DNA of 5,527 bases, taken from NCBI GenBank assembly GCA_021789565.1, contig JAJYJL010000664.1, positions 1-5,527 of the forward strand, read 5' to 3'. Both the position numbers and the translations under genes were made by a program. Below, in pieces: positions 1 through 5,527 of the stretch; within the stretch, counting starts at the first letter, position 1, and each line of letters begins with the position of its first letter. Source of the DNA: Acidobacteriota bacterium. GTDB taxonomy: Bacteria > Acidobacteriota > Terriglobia > UBA7540. The notes beneath the pieces are model-generated. The model worked only from the letters and a program-made list of their open reading frames with translations, was not told where the DNA came from and did not search any database.

Positions 1-65
1 GTGCTCTTGCCGCGATCATAGAGTTCCAAAATGCGCTTGCGAATCGGGATGGGAATGGCTCGCAT
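1..65 (-). CDS. N-terminus of a putative IS630-like transposase (partial, leaves the window)
   Basis: Reading leftwards from an ATG at 65-63, the frame stays open to base 1 and gives about 21 residues: MRAIPIPIRKRILELYDRGK, then Ser-Thr. The pattern of a short lead, a basic 'IRKRIL' helix and 'LYDRGKST' resembles the start of the N-terminal helix-turn-helix of IS630-family transposases and related HTH proteins. The rest of the gene, including the DDE catalytic domain, would lie beyond the left edge, so intactness cannot be judged. No convincing Shine-Dalgarno precedes the ATG. A TTGACA hexamer on this strand (100-95) could be a -35 box, but the matching -10 (77-72, CAGATT) is poor. The family call rests on about 20 residues. 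Another HTH protein of similar start is possible. Confidence 0.4.
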   Translation of the reverse strand, partial: MRAIPIPIRKRILELYDRGKS

Positions 66-169
66 GAGCACAATCTGCCATACAAACCCACCTTTGTCAA
101 GCTATATTATTTATGGAAAGGCTCTAATTACCAGCATTATGCAGGTTCAACGAGGGTTACGCTTGCCCT

Positions 170-199
170 GAGCGCTACCGGCAATGGGTAGATCTCAAC
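170..199 (+). repeat. Degenerate inverted copy of the tRNA-Val anticodon-arm region
   Basis: Read on the plus strand, this stretch matches the minus-strand tRNA-Val from the D-stem 3' half to the start of the T stem (274 down to 245). The first ten bases, GAGCGCTACC, are identical. The 3' half of the anticodon stem (GGTAG, 187-191) and the following A are kept, as is TCAAC (195-199). By my hand alignment about 22 of 30 bases agree. The anticodon loop is not conserved and lacks the invariant U33. I cannot fold a proper D arm or acceptor stem around it, so this is not a working tRNA. It could be a relic left by an element that recombined at the tRNA, or a chance resemblance. Together the two copies make an imperfect inverted repeat with a spacer of about 45 bases. 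Confidence 0.3.
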
Positions 200-219
200 T
201 ATCTGTAAGTTGTTGATTT

Positions 220-297
220 TGGTAGGCCCGAACGGACTCGAACCGTTGACCTCTACCGTGTCAAGGTAGCGCTCTAACCAGACTGAGCTACGGGCCT
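220..297 (-). tRNA. tRNA-Val (anticodon GAC), CCA encoded
   Basis: The minus strand folds into a complete cloverleaf. The 7-bp acceptor stem is AGGCCCG (297-291) with CGGGCCT (230-224). The D stem is GCTC/GAGC around a 10-base loop containing GG. The anticodon stem CTACC (269-265) and GGTAG (257-253) encloses the loop TTGACAC. There is a 5-base variable loop and a T stem AACGG/CCGTT with loop TTCGAGT. Anticodon GAC (262-260) reads valine codons GUC and GUU. The discriminator is A (223), followed by a template-encoded CCA (222-220). All stems pair without mismatch, so the gene is most likely functional. It is co-oriented with the sugar operon, 245 bases downstream of the last operon gene. A fragment of a tyrosine recombinase lies just upstream. 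Confidence 0.96.
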
Positions 298-364
298 GAA
301 AGGACTTCACCAATTGGTGGTGGCCACCCGGACGCCCCTTTGACGTAATCGTCGCCCAAAAAGG

Positions 365-451
365 GAACTCTTGCGCACCGCCGTGCCGCAAATCATGATA
401 CCGCAAACCCGAAAATCCCGCTAGCTCGCAGCCCCCGCGCCACGCTGCTGG
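365..451 (-). pseudogene. Remnant of a tyrosine recombinase (phage-type integrase), box-II region
   Basis: One minus-strand frame contains GLRYHDLRH at 409-383 (Gly26 to His34 if counted from the ATG at 484). HDLRH is the box-II signature of tyrosine recombinases and carries the catalytic His-x-x-Arg. The residues before it also fit that family: Ala-Trp-Arg (445-437), then Ala-Gly-Phe-Ser-Gly-Leu-Arg directly ahead of the motif. Just after it, 'AQEF' sits where acidobacterial-type integrases often have 'ITEL'. After base 365 the similarity stops. I find no box-I arginine upstream and no catalytic tyrosine downstream in any of the three frames. The fragment is wedged between the rhaT-like gene and tRNA-Val, so only a degenerate piece of about 29 codons remains. 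A chance motif is the alternative, but the flanking agreement argues against it. Confidence 0.42.
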
Positions 452-542
452 CCGGTTGCTGCCGGGCGAATAACCTGGCTCCAAGTCAGTGTTTTAGCAT
501 GCTTTGGGCCGGAACCTTTTCCCGGTATAGGGGGAGATCCAC

Positions 543-1580
543 TCACCCGTGCGGCAGTTTCTGTATCAGGAGATTCGACCAGGCAAACATGGCGATGGAC
601 AGGGTCAGCGCCGCCAGACCATAACTCAAAATCTTCAGAGGCTTACCCTTCCAGTCACCGTAGAAGTACTCCACTGCTGCAGCGGCAAGATTGGTGCTGG
701 CCAGCATCACCGGCCATCCAATCACCGGCCCGTAAGTTTTCATGTAAGGCATCGCCCAGCCGTAAAACATCAGCCCCGTAATCCACACCACGGCCATTCC
801 AACCGCCATGGCGGTAAAGCGCAGACCCCCCGGCGCCCTGAACTGTTTCAGCGTCCCGTTTTTCTTCCACAGGTGGGCGCAGTAGACGCCGTTGCTCACA
901 AAGCTGGTTCCCAGATAGGGGACGTAGAACGCGAAGGTCATAAACGCTTCTGAAGCACCGTGTGCCCGCGCCACCTTCATGAACTGGCCGCCAAAGGCGA
1001 TGCCAATGTTCTGCAACGGGGTCAGCAAGCCGGCGGTGATGCTCAGCACAACGCCTGTCAGGGCGACGGCCGTCAGCCGCGTTCCACCCTTGTAGTCAAT
1101 CTTCATGTAAGCCGATTCCTGTTTTCGTTTGGAGCCGGCCACGGCCAGAATCACCACTCCCAGGGCGCCAAGCCCCAACCCCACCATCAGCGACGCGCCG
1201 ACTTCTCCATGCAGCGCTTCACGGTGCTGAAACAACAACGGCACAAAGGCTCCGACGGTCAGCGCCATTCCGTTCGTGAGCGAATTCGTCAAGGCAATCC
1301 CCACCATGCCGATCGCCCGTCCGATGCAGATGCCTGACAGGCCGGCCACCAGGCCTACGGCCAGCATGATCAGATTGAGCCGCAGCCCCACCTGCTCCAG
1401 CACCTGGAAGAAGGATGGAATGGTCAGCCAGGCAATAATCGGCGGGAAGATCAGGCAACCGGAGATGACCCAGACAAACCAGGTGTTCTCCCATGGGAAC
1501 TTCGTCATATACCGCATGGGAAGAAAGCACACGCCCAGGAAGACTCCGCTCAGGACCGCCAGCAGCATCCCTATAAACAT
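543..1580 (-). CDS. rhaT: RhaT-type L-rhamnose/H+ symporter
   Basis: This 345-residue, strongly hydrophobic protein has about ten predicted membrane segments (roughly residues 3-20, 33-51, 68-87, 92-117, 130-148, 168-188, 211-238, 254-275, 283-303, 318-338). That matches the size and topology of the RhaT branch of the drug/metabolite transporter superfamily. Family-like stretches include 'PWENTW' after the first segment (29-34), 'GRAIGMVGIALTNSL' in the fourth and 'FYGWAMPYM' in the eighth. The family imports L-rhamnose with protons across the inner membrane. The substrate here is inferred, because many homologues outside enterobacteria are untested. The ATG at 1580 is preceded by GGAG (1589-1586), 5 bases away. 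The stop of the beta-helix gene lies 17 bases upstream, which implies co-transcription. It is the last protein gene of the cluster. No strong terminator follows. Confidence 0.85.
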   Translation of the reverse strand: MFIGMLLAVLSGVFLGVCFLPMRYMTKFPWENTWFVWVISGCLIFPPIIAWLTIPSFFQVLEQVGLRLNLIMLAVGLVAGLSGICIGRAIGMVGIALTNSLTNGMALTVGAFVPLLFQHREALHGEVGASLMVGLGLGALGVVILAVAGSKRKQESAYMKIDYKGGTRLTAVALTGVVLSITAGLLTPLQNIGIAFGGQFMKVARAHGASEAFMTFAFYVPYLGTSFVSNGVYCAHLWKKNGTLKQFRAPGGLRFTAMAVGMAVVWITGLMFYGWAMPYMKTYGPVIGWPVMLASTNLAAAAVEYFYGDWKGKPLKILSYGLAALTLSIAMFAWSNLLIQKLPHG

Positions 1581-1597
1581 GGAATCTCCAGTCTCTG

Positions 1598-3718
1598 CTA
1601 TTCAGGCCCAACGTGGCTGAGATCGATGGGCTTGAAACCAATCTTGAATGCCGGCGATCCGGGCTTGAGAGAAAAATCGCCCCGGGCAGGATCAACAAAC
1701 AACGGATCGGCAATCAATGAGTGCACGTCTTGCCCGTGTGCTTTCCACTGGGCGAAAGACAACTTGCCGAACCGCACCGGCTTGCCGTCCGTCCGGTAGT
1801 AGAGATTATGGTCAAAGTGAAATTCGTTGTTGGCCCATGTCCCATCCAGCAGCTTGCCGGAATTCCAATAGACGATGTTGCGCACCACGGTAAAACTCAA
1901 GTGGGATTCGTCACGTGAGCGCCTGATCTGCGCTTCCTTGCTGTCTGCAAAGATGTTGTTCCTGATAATATTGTTGGCCCCGTAGTTCTGATGGAAACCT
2001 CCGTCCTGGGTCCGGTAAACTACGTTGTCCTCAAGAATGATGTCGCTGCTGCCTTCGTCGGTATAAAGTCCCCAGCCGCCGTAACGGGACCGGCTGACGT
2101 CGTGGCAAATGTTGTATCGTTCCACCGTTCCCGGCTGCACTCCAAGCGTATAGATGCAGCCCATGTCGCTCAGCATTCCCCGGCCGATGTTGTAAATCTT
2201 ATTGAACTCGATCAAGTTGCCTTTTGCCGCCGTCGGTTTGTAGCCCCAGGTCCAGCCCACTGAAATGCCGGTGTAGTACGTGTCATTGATTTCATTATGA
2301 GAAAGGATGTTGTCGCTGCTCTCGCCCACCCAGATTCCCACAGCTGCCGGATAGACGCGGCCAATATCATGGATATGATTGTCGGACACGACATTCCCAT
2401 CCGTCGCCTGCTCATCGCCGCTGGGGTTTTTGGGATCGCCGATCTTGACGCCACCCGCCCCAAGGTCGTGCATGTCGTTACCGATAACCCGATCATCCTT
2501 CGAGCCCTGGCGAACTCCTTGTGACGTGGTCAGGCTTCCGCCAAAATCCACGGCATATCCGCCCAGGCGCACAAACACGCACTTCTCAACAACAATGGAA
2601 CGCGTACCCATTCCCTCAACTGCCGCCGGGATGTCATACGCCGCCTGCATATCTACGTAGCCGTCGGGACCCATCGACCAGTCGGTGTCACTCAGCGTTA
2701 GCCCAAGCAATCGAATGTTGTGGACCCAACGGTCATCGCCCCGGCCTTCAAAACGCACCAGTTGTGTCAGCACGGGCGCGGTGGCTTGAAGGCTGTCCAT
2801 CTGTTCGCCGGGTTCGGGACGATAGTAGAGATTTCCGCTCTCGCGGTCCAGGTACCATTCTCCTGGAGTGTCCAGCGCGTCGATCGTATTCTCCACCCAG
2901 TAACGGGCATTGTCCGCCCGGTTCGACGGCGCAGGCGTTCCTGAAAGCGTCACCGTGTCAGTCGCATGGTCCACGCCACGGATGTACATCCTGAATTCCG
3001 CCCACGCTTGCAGCGCGATGACCTCCACATGGCCTTGAGCGGCCCACGCCGGCTGAATATCACCCGCATGGAACTTGAATGTTGCCTGCTTCCCGTGGCT
3101 GATCTTTCCGTCCACGCGGAAAAATCCCGTGTTCGGAGTGCGGGCCCGCTGCCTTCTTTGCCCGTTGACAAAAAGCTCGTGAAAATACCACCTGCCTTCC
3201 TTGACGCCGGGCACGTGGGCCATCCAAAGCTCGCCTCCTGCCTGCGCCAGAAGCTTACTGTCGGTCACGTGCTTCCAGCCGCGAATTTCGCGCCCGCCGC
3301 TGAGCACCGGAGTTTCACAGGGATACGCCGCATAGGTGATCGGATCATGCGGCGTGCCGGAATCTTCCGGCGTAAAGACCAGAGGCTGTGCCAAACGGTA
3401 TCGGCCACCGCGAATGTAGACGGTCGCCGGCGCCTTGAACTGCCCTGCCACTTTCAAAGCACGGATGGCGTTCTGCGCGCGCTGTACGGTGCGGAACGGG
3501 CCGTCCGTCTGTGTCGCGTTCGGCTTGTCCAACCGCCCCGACCACGCGTCGTTGCCGTTCGTCGCCACATAAAAAACCGTCCGTGCCGCGCTCCGGGGAG
3601 CGGGAAAACTGCCCGTAATGACACGCCCTCTGATTTGCGCCCGCGGAATCCCGGGCTCACCGATAATCAGAACAAAGGCCAGAAATCCCAACAGGACCAG
3701 CAGTGATTTTTTCATCAT
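1598..3718 (-). CDS. Secreted right-handed parallel beta-helix protein, GH141-like
   Basis: The product is 706 residues long. Residues 1-27 form a signal peptide: MMKK, a hydrophobic run, then 'GIPRAQ' with likely cleavage after Ala27, so it is exported. Residues 49-140 carry the entry motif of these proteins: 'FYVATNGNDAWSG', 'DGPFRTVQRAQNAIR', 'YIRGGRY', 'FTPEDSGT' and 'VLSGG'. Residues 180-196 ('ELFVNGQRRQRARTPN') are also typical. From about 370 to 640 there are regular short repeats rich in Asn ('GNDMHD', 'DNHIHD', 'HNEINDT', 'FNKIYN'), as expected for beta-helix coils. Such proteins are pectate-lyase-fold carbohydrate-active enzymes. The layout resembles GH141, which includes an alpha-L-fucosidase acting on rhamnogalacturonan II and a xylanase. 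Asp518 in 'SDMG' and Asp554 in 'YTDEG' are plausible catalytic acids, by inference. Two ATGs stand in tandem. The second (3715) has the better spacing from the upstream AGGGGGA. Exact substrate is unknown. Confidence 0.8.
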   Translation of the reverse strand: MMKKSLLVLLGFLAFVLIIGEPGIPRAQIRGRVITGSFPAPRSAARTVFYVATNGNDAWSGRLDKPNATQTDGPFRTVQRAQNAIRALKVAGQFKAPATVYIRGGRYRLAQPLVFTPEDSGTPHDPITYAAYPCETPVLSGGREIRGWKHVTDSKLLAQAGGELWMAHVPGVKEGRWYFHELFVNGQRRQRARTPNTGFFRVDGKISHGKQATFKFHAGDIQPAWAAQGHVEVIALQAWAEFRMYIRGVDHATDTVTLSGTPAPSNRADNARYWVENTIDALDTPGEWYLDRESGNLYYRPEPGEQMDSLQATAPVLTQLVRFEGRGDDRWVHNIRLLGLTLSDTDWSMGPDGYVDMQAAYDIPAAVEGMGTRSIVVEKCVFVRLGGYAVDFGGSLTTSQGVRQGSKDDRVIGNDMHDLGAGGVKIGDPKNPSGDEQATDGNVVSDNHIHDIGRVYPAAVGIWVGESSDNILSHNEINDTYYTGISVGWTWGYKPTAAKGNLIEFNKIYNIGRGMLSDMGCIYTLGVQPGTVERYNICHDVSRSRYGGWGLYTDEGSSDIILEDNVVYRTQDGGFHQNYGANNIIRNNIFADSKEAQIRRSRDESHLSFTVVRNIVYWNSGKLLDGTWANNEFHFDHNLYYRTDGKPVRFGKLSFAQWKAHGQDVHSLIADPLFVDPARGDFSLKPGSPAFKIGFKPIDLSHVGPE

Positions 3719-3720
3719 TT

Positions 3721-3726
3721 CCCCCT
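3721..3726 (-). promoter_or_regulatory. Ribosome binding site of the beta-helix gene, overlapping the upstream stop codon
   Basis: On the minus strand AGGGGG (3726-3721) shares its first two bases with the TAG stop (3727-3725) of the enolase-superfamily gene. It sits 2 bases before the first ATG (3718) and 5 bases before the second (3715). Normal spacing favours the second ATG, giving a 705-residue protein. The overlap of stop and ribosome binding site suggests translational coupling of the two genes. Confidence 0.55.
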
Positions 3727-4795
3727 ATTGAACTCGTTTGCCCGGGTCAGGCGTCCAGCCGACGCCTGGCTCGTCACTTGGGTAGACCCATCCTTCGGCA
3801 TCGGGCAGGAGAGGCCCCGTAAGGGTTGCGTCTCCCTGGCATCCTTCCGGAACAAGGCTTTCATAGTAAAAAGAGTTGGGCAGCGCGCAGACCAGCGCCA
3901 GGGAGCCGTGGCCCGTCCCGTGAACGTCCGCCTGCACCTGGAACGATTCGGCCAGGTAGGCCACCTTCAGCGCCCCGGTAAATCCTCCTTTATAAAACCA
4001 GCTTGTCCGCAAGCGGTCGCAGGCGCCGTGCCGCAGCCATTCGCTGGCGTTAAAGTGGCAACCGTCCGTGCATTCCGCGCCCAGGATCGAAATGCTGAGC
4101 GTCTGGCAAAGCCGTTCATAGGCGTAGAGGCTGAACTCGCGCATCGGCTCTTCCAGCCACAGATAGCCGGCTTCTTCCATGGCGCGCCCCAGCCGCACCG
4201 AATCTTCAAAGTTGTAGCCGGCGCTGCCGTCCAGCATCAACTCGATACCAGGTCCCACGTGTTCACGCAGTTTCCTCACCAGGCGGATGTCGTCACCTAC
4301 CCGACCCCACACGTGCAGCTTGATGGCCTTGTAACCTTTCTCGAGGCACCGGTCGGCCAGCCGCAAGTAATCGTCCAGCGTCTCCATCGTCACCGTGCTG
4401 GCATAAGCTTTGGCCCGCGCCTTGTGCCCACCCAGCAGTTTATAGACGGGCTGGCCAAGCTCCTTCGCGCAAATGTCCCACAAGGCCACGTCAAGATAGC
4501 CAAGCGCATACATCGGAAATTCCTCAAGCCGGTCCATTTCCCAGATTTCCGCCCAGAGCTTTTCCCGCATCAGCGGATCGGCGCCAACAAAAGCCGGAGC
4601 AATAACCCGCTCAACCAGGTCTCGCGAAATCCCTTCATGATTCATCCACACCAGTCCGTCGATGCCCGCATCAGTCCTCACGCGCAACAACGGGCAGCGA
4701 ATCTTTCCGCCCTTGCTTCCCGACAGGCCGTCACGCCAGCGATAAGCAATGCCTTCCGCCTCATAACACTCAATCTCAAAACCGCTGATTTTCAA
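3725..4795 (-). CDS. Mandelate racemase/muconate lactonizing-type enolase-superfamily enzyme, probable sugar-acid dehydratase
   Basis: Starting at TTG (4795-4793) the product has 356 residues, a normal length for this family. Residues 1 to about 115 form the capping domain. From about 125 to 325 comes the (beta/alpha)7-beta barrel, and the remaining C-terminal residues return to the cap. Expected metal ligands are Asp189 ('LMLDG'), Glu215 ('WLEEP') and Glu241 ('ILGAE'), spaced 26 and 26 as in mandelate racemase. His292 in 'ADVHGTGHG' fits the usual catalytic histidine. The second-strand motif reads 'KLH' (159-161) instead of the common Lys-x-Lys. The Asp that usually partners the histidine appears to be Ser265 ('RTSWFYKGGFT'). 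Known relatives abstract a proton alpha to a carboxylate and dehydrate acid sugars such as rhamnonate or fuconate, which would suit the rhaT neighbour. Substrate is inferred only. The frame is open back to an ATG at 5125, but that extension overlaps the upstream gene and looks non-coding. The gene ends 6 bases before the beta-helix gene. Confidence 0.85.
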   Translation of the reverse strand: MKISGFEIECYEAEGIAYRWRDGLSGSKGGKIRCPLLRVRTDAGIDGLVWMNHEGISRDLVERVIAPAFVGADPLMREKLWAEIWEMDRLEEFPMYALGYLDVALWDICAKELGQPVYKLLGGHKARAKAYASTVTMETLDDYLRLADRCLEKGYKAIKLHVWGRVGDDIRLVRKLREHVGPGIELMLDGSAGYNFEDSVRLGRAMEEAGYLWLEEPMREFSLYAYERLCQTLSISILGAECTDGCHFNASEWLRHGACDRLRTSWFYKGGFTGALKVAYLAESFQVQADVHGTGHGSLALVCALPNSFYYESLVPEGCQGDATLTGPLLPDAEGWVYPSDEPGVGWTPDPGKRVQ

Positions 4796-4801
4796 AATGC
4801 T

Positions 4802-4807
4802 CCTCCT
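4802..4807 (-). promoter_or_regulatory. Ribosome binding site fixing the TTG start of the enolase-superfamily gene
   Basis: AGGAGG (4807-4802 on the minus strand) is a perfect Shine-Dalgarno sequence, 6 bases before TTG at 4795. The protein from that TTG begins 'MKISGFEIECYE', the usual beta-strand opening of a capping domain. No in-frame ATG lies nearby. The rare ATT just before the TTG is a weaker alternative. This site is the main reason for choosing the 356-residue form. Confidence 0.75.
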
Positions 4808-4944
4808 GCTCTCAAATCCTGCCGACCTGCGCAGCCACCTTAATACAAAGCGGTTCAATACGGAATAGGAAGTTTTAACCGTCTGCCTTCGCTGTTGCCC
4901 GGGTGTTGACCACCTTTCCCCATAATGAGAACCAGACCTTTCAT

Positions 4945-5527
4945 TCACTGGAGGATCAGCAACCAGCCTTTTCCCGGCTCGACGAGGATCTTGTCTGCCG
5001 GGGAGAACGTCTTTGCTTGCTGGAAGCCGGGAATTGCAGGAGCCCTCAGCTTTGAGGTTTTCGCCTCCTGTCCCAGGGCTGACCAATCGATGTTCAAGGA
5101 GATGGAAACCGGTTCCTTCGACCAACTGGCCAGAGAAACGAGAGATCTGTCCTTCTTCTTATAGACAGAGGCAAGCACGTCTTCACGACCTGTCTTAACG
5201 GGGCAGGAAGGAACCCAATAGCCAATCATCTCGGCTTCTTCGATCTTGAAACTGCTCCAGAAGTTCCAGATGTGGCTTGGGTCGTAGTTGCCAAAATGTC
5301 GCGTGGCCATTCCGTAGATCATCCCGCGCCACGGATTTCCGCCACCCTCGAGCATGTCACTGAACAGGCCAAACGGAAGTCCAGAAATTTCCACGAGCCA
5401 GTAATCCGGCGACTCATTATAGTTGTACCCTTCACCAAACCATAGGCTGTCGATATACGGGAAAAGCTCCATGTACTGGTTCGCGGGGCTTACTCTGAGG
5501 TCATGAAACGTATAATTGTTAGATCGG
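4945..5527 (-). CDS. C-terminal part of a glycoside-hydrolase-like protein (partial, DUF6067-like)
   Basis: The frame is open from the right edge to a TGA at 4947-4945, giving 193 visible residues. The 5' part of the gene lies outside the window, so the ATG at 5472 is internal: the preceding codons (for example 'VSPANQY') continue the family pattern. The conserved core reads 'FPYIDSLWFGEGYNYNESP', then 'DYWLVEISGLPFGL', 'GGGNPWRGMIYGM', 'IWNFWSSF' and 'MIGYWVPSCPVKT'. This looks like the end of the barrel domain of large proteins usually labelled glycoside hydrolase domain-containing (DUF6067). The last 80 or so residues ('SLVSLASWSKEPVSISLNIDW' region to 'EPGKGWLLIL') look like a beta-sandwich closing domain. 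I know no firmly assigned activity for this family. It is co-oriented with the operon but separated by 149 bases with no clear promoter or terminator. Likely exported, though its N-terminus is not visible. Confidence 0.68.
   Translation of the reverse strand, partial: RSNNYTFHDLRVSPANQYMELFPYIDSLWFGEGYNYNESPDYWLVEISGLPFGLFSDMLEGGGNPWRGMIYGMATRHFGNYDPSHIWNFWSSFKIEEAEMIGYWVPSCPVKTGREDVLASVYKKKDRSLVSLASWSKEPVSISLNIDWSALGQEAKTSKLRAPAIPGFQQAKTFSPADKILVEPGKGWLLILQ

Noticed and set aside
72..100. Minus-strand promoter with TTGACA at 100-95 for the putative transposase
   Set aside because: The hexamer 17 bases downstream (CAGATT) matches a -10 box in only three of six positions, and the leader to the ATG would be very short.
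3..191. Plus-strand open frame at the left edge, about 62 codons without a start
   Set aside because: No start codon context or recognisable motif. It overlaps the better-supported minus-strand transposase start and the tRNA-like repeat.
137..484. A 115-codon minus-strand frame taken as one real gene
   Set aside because: It runs straight through the intact tRNA-Val. The 'VWLERYLDTVEVNGSSPF' part is simply the translated tRNA, a common false call. Only the recombinase-like segment at 365-451 is worth keeping, as a remnant.
509..525. Hairpin after the rhaT-like gene as a terminator (stem of 6 with one G-T pair, 5-base loop)
   Set aside because: It lies 18-34 bases past the stop codon, but no T-run follows on the minus strand and the stem is short. 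Intrinsic termination cannot be supported.
2966..3706. A 246-codon plus-strand frame opposite the beta-helix gene
   Set aside because: It is fully antisense to a gene with a clear signal peptide and family motifs. Its translation is Arg/Pro/His-rich without any recognisable domain, typical of a GC-rich shadow frame.
3728..4843. A 371-codon plus-strand frame opposite the enolase-superfamily gene
   Set aside because: It mirrors the codon pattern of the real gene on the other strand and shows no motif of its own.
4855..4944. A 29-codon minus-strand reading frame starting with ATG right after the hydrolase stop codon
   Set aside because: It is in the same frame as the upstream gene, has no ribosome binding site of its own spacing, resembles nothing I know, and sits in a plain intergenic gap.
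1..5527. CRISPR array, riboswitch or tandem repeat arrays
   Set aside because: I looked for regularly spaced identical repeats and structured leaders in the gaps and found none. The gaps inside the operon are too short to hold a riboswitch.

Overview
The window reads as one minus-strand gene cluster for plant-type sugars, followed downstream by a tRNA gene and a small patch of mobile-element debris. In transcription order (right to left) it holds: the 3' end of a glycoside-hydrolase-like gene that runs off the right edge (5527 to 4945); a mandelate-racemase-type enolase-superfamily enzyme (4795 to 3725); a secreted right-handed beta-helix protein resembling the GH141 group (3718 to 1598); and a RhaT-type L-rhamnose/H+ symporter (1580 to 543). 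A tRNA-Val(GAC) gene follows on the same strand (297 to 220).

The last three protein genes are separated by only 6 and 17 bases and each has a Shine-Dalgarno-like sequence just upstream, so they very probably form one operon. The hydrolase fragment lies 149 bases upstream in the same direction and may belong to it. My reading of the joint role is inference: secreted hydrolases release a deoxy sugar such as L-rhamnose or L-fucose from pectin-like glycans, RhaT imports it, and the enolase-superfamily enzyme acts as a sugar-acid dehydratase after oxidation. No sugar dehydrogenase, aldolase or regulator is visible here.

The left 540 bases look like an accessory boundary. The tRNA is flanked on its 5' side by a short reading frame matching the box-II region of a tyrosine recombinase (HDLRH), with no room for a full gene. 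On its 3' side lies a 30-base inverted, degenerate copy of part of the tRNA. At the extreme left edge is what looks like the first 21-22 codons of a helix-turn-helix (IS630-like) transposase, leaving the window. Bases 66-219 hold nothing else I can support beyond that tRNA-like repeat.

The organism is a GC-rich bacterium. The combination of a RhaT homologue, a GH141-like beta-helix protein, the hydrolase type at the right edge and this recombinase motif fits a soil Acidobacteriota best. Planctomycetota or Verrucomicrobiota cannot be excluded from sequence alone. I see no clearly new system. The most useful leads are the non-canonical active site of the enolase-superfamily enzyme and the recombinase/tRNA debris.
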